Shown here piece after piece: positions 58,630-64,000 of a stretch of DNA of 64,000 bases. The stretch covers positions 17,944,667 through 18,008,666 of the forward strand of contig NC_079971.1 of the NCBI RefSeq assembly GCF_029852145.1. The letters run 5' to 3'. A model generated the notes under the pieces. The model was not told the origin of the DNA and searched no databases. It saw nothing but the letters and a program-made list of their open reading frames with translations. This DNA is from Microplitis mediator (Eukaryota; Arthropoda; Insecta; Hymenoptera; Braconidae). The first letter of the stretch is position 1. Each line of letters begins with the position of its first letter. A program made the translations under genes and the position numbers.

Positions 58630-60419
58630 CACTTATCCAAAAAATTAAAGGAACAAGAAAATTTTATAAATTTTTTAGTGATTTTTGGAAGGCTGTATTT
58701 TCGTGAAAAATGATCGTATCGAAAAAATAAAAAAAGCAAATTGAAGCTTGAAATCTCTAGTTTGAAGATCTTTCAGCAAAATATTTTTTTAAGCAACGGT
58801 TTTTGCGGAATCAGAAGAAAAAAGTCGAGACAAAAGTTTTCTAAATTTTTTGGTTTCGTTTTTTAGGTCTACGGGGCCGGGAAAAATTTTTTCAAAAAAA
58901 CGAATTCATGGCTTGCTTAGAAAATTTATTCAGCTACAATTTGCTTTTTTTTGTTCCTCTCTACGACAATTTGCTGCTGAGATATCAGCCTTCAAATGAA
59001 AAAGGATCCTTTTGTCTTTGATTATTGATATCTCAGCAAGAAATGGTCTCACAGTAATTTAAAGGGCAGTTTAATAAACTTGAATAAATCCCCTACAAGC
59101 TCCATTTTTGATTTAAAAAAAAAAATTTTTTTTTCATCCTTGATATCCATTTGAAAAACCTTTAAAAAATGGCCATTTTCTGGTTTTTTAGTCGACTCAT
59201 CGCTACTCTGCAAATATTGATAAAAAAAATAATGTTGCCAGGTAATTTTACAGCTTAATGTACCCCCAAAAACCCTGGAAATTTGCAGATTGATCCATTG
59301 AACCGTTTGTCCGGTCCGATTGCTCAAAGTTTTACAAAACAATTAAAGGAACAAGTTTTGTTCCTTAATTTGTGTAATCATTACCAAAATGAAAAAATTA
59401 ATTTTTTTTTGGATTTTCTTTCATTTTTGCGTTAGTTATTCAGTAAATGTAAGGTAAAGAGGCAAAAAAAAAAAAAATTTTCCAAAAAACGAGACCAAAC
59501 AAGAATTTTTTCCAATTCTTTTTTTTTTATGTTTTATGCGGGGGGTTATTTTTTTTTTTTCGTTTTTCGGAAAAAAATTTTTATTTTTTTCTTACCTTAC
59601 ATTTACTGAATAACTAACGCAAGAATGAAAGAAAATCCGAAAAAATTGATTTTTTCATTTTGATAACGATTACACAGATTAAGGAACAAAACTTTTTCCT
59701 TTCATTGTTTTGTAAAACTTTGAGCAATCGGACCGGACAAACGGTTCAATGGATCAATCTGCAAATTTCCAGGGTTTTTGGGGGTACATTAAGCTGTAAA
59801 ATTACCTGGCAACATTATTTTTTTTATCAATATTTGCAGAGTAGCGATGAGTCGACTAAAAAACCAGAAAATGGCCATTTTTTAAAGGTTTTTTAAATGG
59901 ATATCAAGGATGAAAAAAAAATTATTTTTTTTTTAAATCAAAAATGGAGCTTGTAGGGGATTTATTCAAGTTTATTAAACTGCCCTTTAAATTACTGTGT
60001 GACCATTTCTTGCTGAGATATCAATAATCAAAGACAAAAGGATCCTTTTTCATTTGAAGGCTGATATCTCAGCAGCAAATTGTCGTACAGAGAAACAAAA
60101 AAAAGCAAATTGTAGCTGAATAAATTTTCTAAACAAGCCATCAATTCGTTTTTTTGAAAAAATTTTTCCCGGCCCCGTAGACCTAAAAAACGAAACCAAA
60201 AAATTTAGAAAAATTTTGTCTCCACCGTTTTCTTCTGATTTCGCAAAAACCGTGGCTCAAAAAAATATTTTGCTGAAAGATCTTTAAACTAGAGATTTCA
60301 AGCTTCAATTTGCTTTTTTTATTTTTTCGATACGATCATTTATCACGAAAATACAGCCTTCCAAAAATCACTAAAAAATTTATAAAATTTTCTTGTTCCT
60401 TTAATTTTTTGGATAAGTG
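58630..60419. mobile_element. 1.8-kb near-perfect palindrome, TA-flanked, CACTTATCCAAAAAATTAAA ends
   Basis: Arms of about 830-880 bp (58630-59460 and 59575-60419) are near reverse complements around a loop of about 110 bp. TA lies at 58628-58629 and 60420-60421. A 60-plus-residue frame read on the minus strand of the left arm (59049-59342) and on the plus strand of the right arm (59660-59896) gives the same peptide, which shows how little the arms differ. It has no known domain. The core matches parts of the elements at 7615-8513 and 63263 onward. Confidence 0.85.
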
Positions 60420-60956
60420 TATATTTTATAATATAAAAAAAAATATATCAGAAAATATAGTTAAATTCTCCACATATATTTATTGATATTTATTATATAT
60501 ATATCTTGACCATATACGTTATTTTCACACAGGCAACAATAGCCCAGGTAAGAAAGAACAACTGGGCAAGGTTTGGACCAAGCCTTGGCCAAGCGTCACT
60601 AGGATTATGCAAGGCTTGGCACGTGCCTTGGCTGAGCATTGGGCCAAGGAATCGGTCCAAGCCTTGGATGATAACAATGTCCCCAGCCTCGGGGAACGAA
60701 ATATCAAGCCTCGGCCGAGTCTTGGGAAACAAAAAATTGAGTCTTGGCCAAGGCTTGGGAAACAAAAAATCAAGCCTCGGCCAAACCTCGGGTAGCAAAA
60801 AATCTAAGGCTCACCCAATGCTCGATCTAAAATATTATTATTTAAATTAATAAATATAATTTAAAAAAAGTTTGATCACACTTTTATCGACATTACATTG
60901 GATTGTAATTAACTAATTACTGAATTAATGGGAAATAACGAATAAAATTATTTGGG

Positions 60957-61023
60957 GGCTACCGGGGTTCGAACTGAGATCCTTCTGATTACTAGGCCGG
61001 GACGCTATCCACTGTGCTAAATC
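60957..61023 (-). tRNA. tRNA-like pseudogene segment (copy 2)
   Basis: It has the same A-box-like TAGCACAGTGGATAGCG and a better B-box (GTTCGAACCCC) than copy 1. A tRNA-sized spacing of boxes is kept, but the acceptor stem does not close: GGTAGCCC at one end has no partner at the other. It is probably a tRNA-derived promoter block in a mobile element. Confidence 0.5.
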
Positions 61024-61176
61024 TGATGTCCAAATAATCATGATTTTTTTGCTTGTTAATTATTTAAATACAATTTAATTCAAAAATATTAAATCGTAAA
61101 GATGAGGTGAACTGTAGTTTTATTTAATGAACAAAATTGTCTGATGAGTAATGACATATTTTTATTAGCACTACTA

Positions 61177-61950
61177 GGGAAGGAGGGGGGGGGGCAAAAG
61201 GGGGTAGGGTAGGCAAAACGGAGTACCCCCAAAATATTAAAAAAAAAAAATGTTTTTTTTTCGTCTAATTGCTATAAATCCGATATATTTGCGCATTTTT
61301 AGCACTACGCATGACACCTGGGGCACAATGGACCATCCAAAAATTCTGAATAAATGATTCTTTCATATTTTTATCGTCAAATTAAAAAAAATGTAATATA
61401 TTAATTCATTTTTCGGCTGATTCTCTATAGCTGTGACAAATTCGGCCACTAAAAATATTCGAAAATAATATTTTATTTTTTTATTGATAAAATTTTTGAA
61501 ATAATGCAAAATAATCTGTAGTCTAAAAAATCAAAAAACACGTTTTTTGGGTTCACAATAATGACAAATAAAAAATATGGAATTGTTTTTTTTTATTACA
61601 TAACAATTAGTAATTAAGCTAATCGAGGGAAAACGATTTATTACACCTAAAAAAATTTTTTTAGAGTATTGTAAAACCAAAAATAATTGTCAAGAGAAAG
61701 AAATACATTCTTAATAATGAAAACAATTTAATAAAAAAAAAATTATCATTTATTGGAGGGAGGCCTCTCTGCCCCACAAAAAAATGTTTTTTTTGCCTTT
61801 GTATCCACCAATGATGTGAAATGTGATTTTTCTTTATGTATATTACATGTAAAAAATTTGAATTTAATGAAATTTGATCAACTTTCAGAAATTTTTTTTT
61901 TCAACTTTTTTAAAGGATACCCCATTTTGCCCGCCGAAAATAAAAATTTC
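61177..61950. mobile_element. G-tract inverted-repeat element, copy 3 (right end truncated)
   Basis: It starts GGGAAGGAGGG and GGCAAAAGGGGGTAGGG after a TA, follows copy 2 closely, and breaks off near CCCCATTTTGCCCGCC. It is nested in the CCCAGGTA element. Confidence 0.65.
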
Positions 61951-62149
61951 ATGTTAACTAAAGTTTTGTACATAGCAATAACTAATTAAATGAAAATTAT
62001 TGTATATCAAACAATTTTACTTTTTGAAAATTTCAACTCTTGATATTAATCGTATACTCGGTAGACCGTTATGCCCTGGTCTTTTCTATATACATATATA
62101 CAGATACATGTAAAGTTGATAATTTTAATATTAAATAAAAATTTAACCC

Positions 62150-62600
62150 ATGCTGAGGCATTGGCCAATGGTCAGCTGCCAAGGCTCGGCTTGACAAAAA
62201 TTAAACTATCGGACCCAGCCTCGGCCGATCCTTGGGCCAATGGTCAGCGGCCAAGGCTCGATTTAACTAAAATTAAACTATCAGGCCCGGCCCTGGCCGA
62301 GGCTCGGGCCAATGGTCACTACCCAAGGCTCGATTTAACAAAAATCAAAACATAGGGCCTGGCCCTGGCCGAGGCTCGGGCCAATGGTCACCACCCAAAG
62401 CTCGGCTTAATTAAACGAAACCATTGGACCAAGCCTCGGCCTATAGACTTGGGCCAATGGTTAGCTGCCAAGACTTGGCTTAACGTAATCAAACCATTGG
62501 GCCAAGCCCTGGCCGAGGCTTGGGCCAATGGTCAGCTGCCGAAGCTTGGCAAGTGACAACAGGGCCAAGGCTCGGCCTATGGTCAGCCTTGGCGATTCCT
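62150..62600. repeat. GC-rich minisatellite of about 72-bp units
   Basis: GGGCCAATGGTCAG or a close variant recurs about every 70-75 bp (near 62233, 62308, 62380, 62452, 62521), each followed by CAAGGCTCG and CTGGCCGAGGCT words. The units form the right end of the CCCAGGTA element. Confidence 0.8.
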
Positions 62601-62609
62601 ACCTGGGAG

Positions 62610-63260
62610 TAAACAAAAAAAGTACTAAAATCTTGCCATACTTCCGCGTTTATATTTTAGTCACTTATTTTATTAAAATTTTTTTTATGATTTAAAGCAA
62701 AAATAATAAAAATATGTTCTGCTAATTCGTAAAACTAAGTCAATTTATAATATTCTTTATCAATGAAATTTTAGAGTGAAGTAGCAGTTGTAGTCATGCA
62801 AAAATACAATAGAAAATCTACGACATCCCTTAAAAAGATAATCGGTCTCGAACCTCTATTAACTTACACTTGACGGTGTCAAATAATTAACACAAAATAG
62901 TTAACCATTTGATTTTTGTACACAATAACACAAAATTTTAACTGTCTAGGGATTAGGATCTCTTTAAATTTAAGTAATTTTGTATGCTTTTCGGTGATCC
63001 TCTTATTGACCTGGCTATTCAAATCCATAACTAAAATATGTATAGTAATGAGATATACTTAAGGTGTGATAATATCACTTTCTATGAGTTTAAAACTTAA
63101 ATTTAAAATCCATCAAGTTGAAAATTAACATTTTATAATCGGCGCCTGACTGTTTATGTTCATTATGAAAAATTTTTTTTCCTTAATATTGTCTTACTGT
63201 ACTTGCACACGAAAAAAAAAAAAAATACCACCTATTTGAAAGGTAACAGCCTTGTGTATC
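62610..63260. other. AT-rich stretch, nothing recognised
   Basis: No open frame, inverted repeat or known repeat word was seen on either strand. Confidence 0.5.
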
Positions 63261-63262
63261 TA

Positions 63263-64000
63263 CACTGGTCACAGAAATTAAGGGATAGAAAAAAAATCCG
63301 AAATTTTTAGGTGATTTTCAACATGCTGTAACTCGGTGAAAAATGGTCGTATAAAAAAAATAAAAAAAGCAAATTGTAGCCTCAAGTTTCTAGTTTTCAG
63401 ATCTGGACCTCAAAATTTTTTATCATGTACGGTTCCGGAGTAATCATAAGAAAACCAACGAAAAAAAAATTTTCAAAATTTTTGCTGGTCTTTCAATACC
63501 TCTATGGGCGACAATAAATTTTTTTGAATAATCCGACTGTCTGACTTTTCTCGTAAATTTTATGCCCTTCAATTTGGTGGCCTTAAAAAGTCTCTACGAC
63601 GATTTGGCGCCGAGTTATCATTGATCAAAGCAAAAAAGTCCATTTTGGCTTTGATAATCAATAACTCCGGATGTATTGGTCGTACAGAGAATGGAAGCAG
63701 GGTTTTAAAAACTGGAAAACATTCTCTATAAGGCAAAATTAGTGGCATTTGATAGAAAAATTTTTTTTAAAGCGATATTGTTTGGTAAAAAACAGGTCAA
63801 AATTCACAAATTTAAGGATATTTGGAAATCTTGCTATAACTTTGGATATTACGGATGAACAAAGGATATTTTCGACTTTTTTTCAACCTCAAAGCGTCCT
63901 GAAAAAACCCTGAAAATTTCAAATCGCTGCGATTTTTCTTTCTTAGTGCCCCGAAGCTTTAAATTTATCGATTTTGTCAAAAATCACCATAATTGGTAGT
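63263..64000. mobile_element. Left part of a foldback element running off the window
   Basis: It starts CACTGGTCACAGAAATTAAG after TA (63261-63262). It contains CTGTAACTCGGTGAAAAATG and AAATTGTAGCCTCAAG, the core words of the 58630-60419, 7615-8513 and 9585-10840 elements. The partner arm would lie beyond the window end. Confidence 0.6.

Larger units (their letters stand above)
60543..62607. mobile_element. CCCAGGTA...TACCTGGG element with tRNA-like segment (copy 2)
   Basis: The ends CCCAGGTA and TACCTGGG are inverted. The first 270 bp and last 450 bp are GC-rich arrays of CTTGGCCAAGGC-like words; the middle is AT-rich and matches copy 1 at 35332-36717. Copy 3 of the G-tract element (61177-61950) is inserted in it, and the flanking sequence is contiguous in copy 1. 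No coding gene; the 60-114 codon frames over the GC-rich ends are repeat by-products. Confidence 0.75.

Noticed and set aside
59049..59896. Matching peptides read from both strands as a gene pair
   Set aside because: They are the two arms of a palindromic transposon; the peptide has no recognisable domain and the family's other copies do not keep the frame.

Overview
The window is AT-rich eukaryotic DNA with spliced genes, long introns full of transposons, Ty3/Gypsy-type reverse transcriptase, and arthropod-style core promoters (TATA-like box plus a TCAGT initiator). The recognisable genes (a wech-type TRIM-NHL protein and a Ced-6/GULP tail) and the repeat content suggest an insect, quite possibly a parasitoid wasp. 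The species call is inference; the sequence itself only supports an arthropod-like genome. There are no bacterial genes, operons or CRISPR arrays.

Layout. (1) 1-12.1 kb: one complete gene on the + strand, a wech/TRIM71-like B-box/coiled-coil/NHL protein of 719 aa. It has six coding exons joined by five introns that are all phase 0, and probably a 5' non-coding exon ending at 618. Each of its large introns carries one or more terminal-inverted-repeat elements. (2) 12.1-33.5 kb: intergenic DNA made of foldback elements and a five-level nest of insertions (foldback element > antisense solo LTR > TA-flanked CCCGGG element > hAT-type foldback > coding-free LTR element and a 1-kb MITE). Target-site duplications can still be read at most levels. 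A 5S-rRNA-like sequence lies inside the nest. (3) 33.6-33.9 kb: a minus-strand exon encoding a CDC5-like Myb repeat that ends early. (4) 34.2-47.5 kb: retroelement and DNA-transposon debris. It includes a Gypsy RT fragment, an LTR-bounded unit (39074-44046) inserted into a MITE, a very long (AT)n tract, and a TA-flanked element with about 545-bp inverted arms around a broken conserved ORF. (5) 47.6-49.5 kb: the last two exons of a Ced-6/GULP engulfment adaptor on the + strand. (6) 49.8-54.1 kb: a convergent minus-strand two-exon orphan gene with near-identical 75-residue R/S-rich repeats and a recognisable promoter. (7) 54.3-64 kb: repeats only, including a 1.8-kb palindrome and a 2-kb element with a tRNA-like segment and a GC-rich minisatellite.

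The genes do not form a pathway. wech acts in integrin attachment and RNA/protein regulation, Ced-6 in engulfment and endocytic receptor signalling, and the orphan is of unknown, perhaps nuclear, function. Most of the biological interest is in the layered transposon record, the orphan repeat gene, and the isolated CDC5-like and Ced-6 exons. All comparisons were made by eye; no searches or folding were run.
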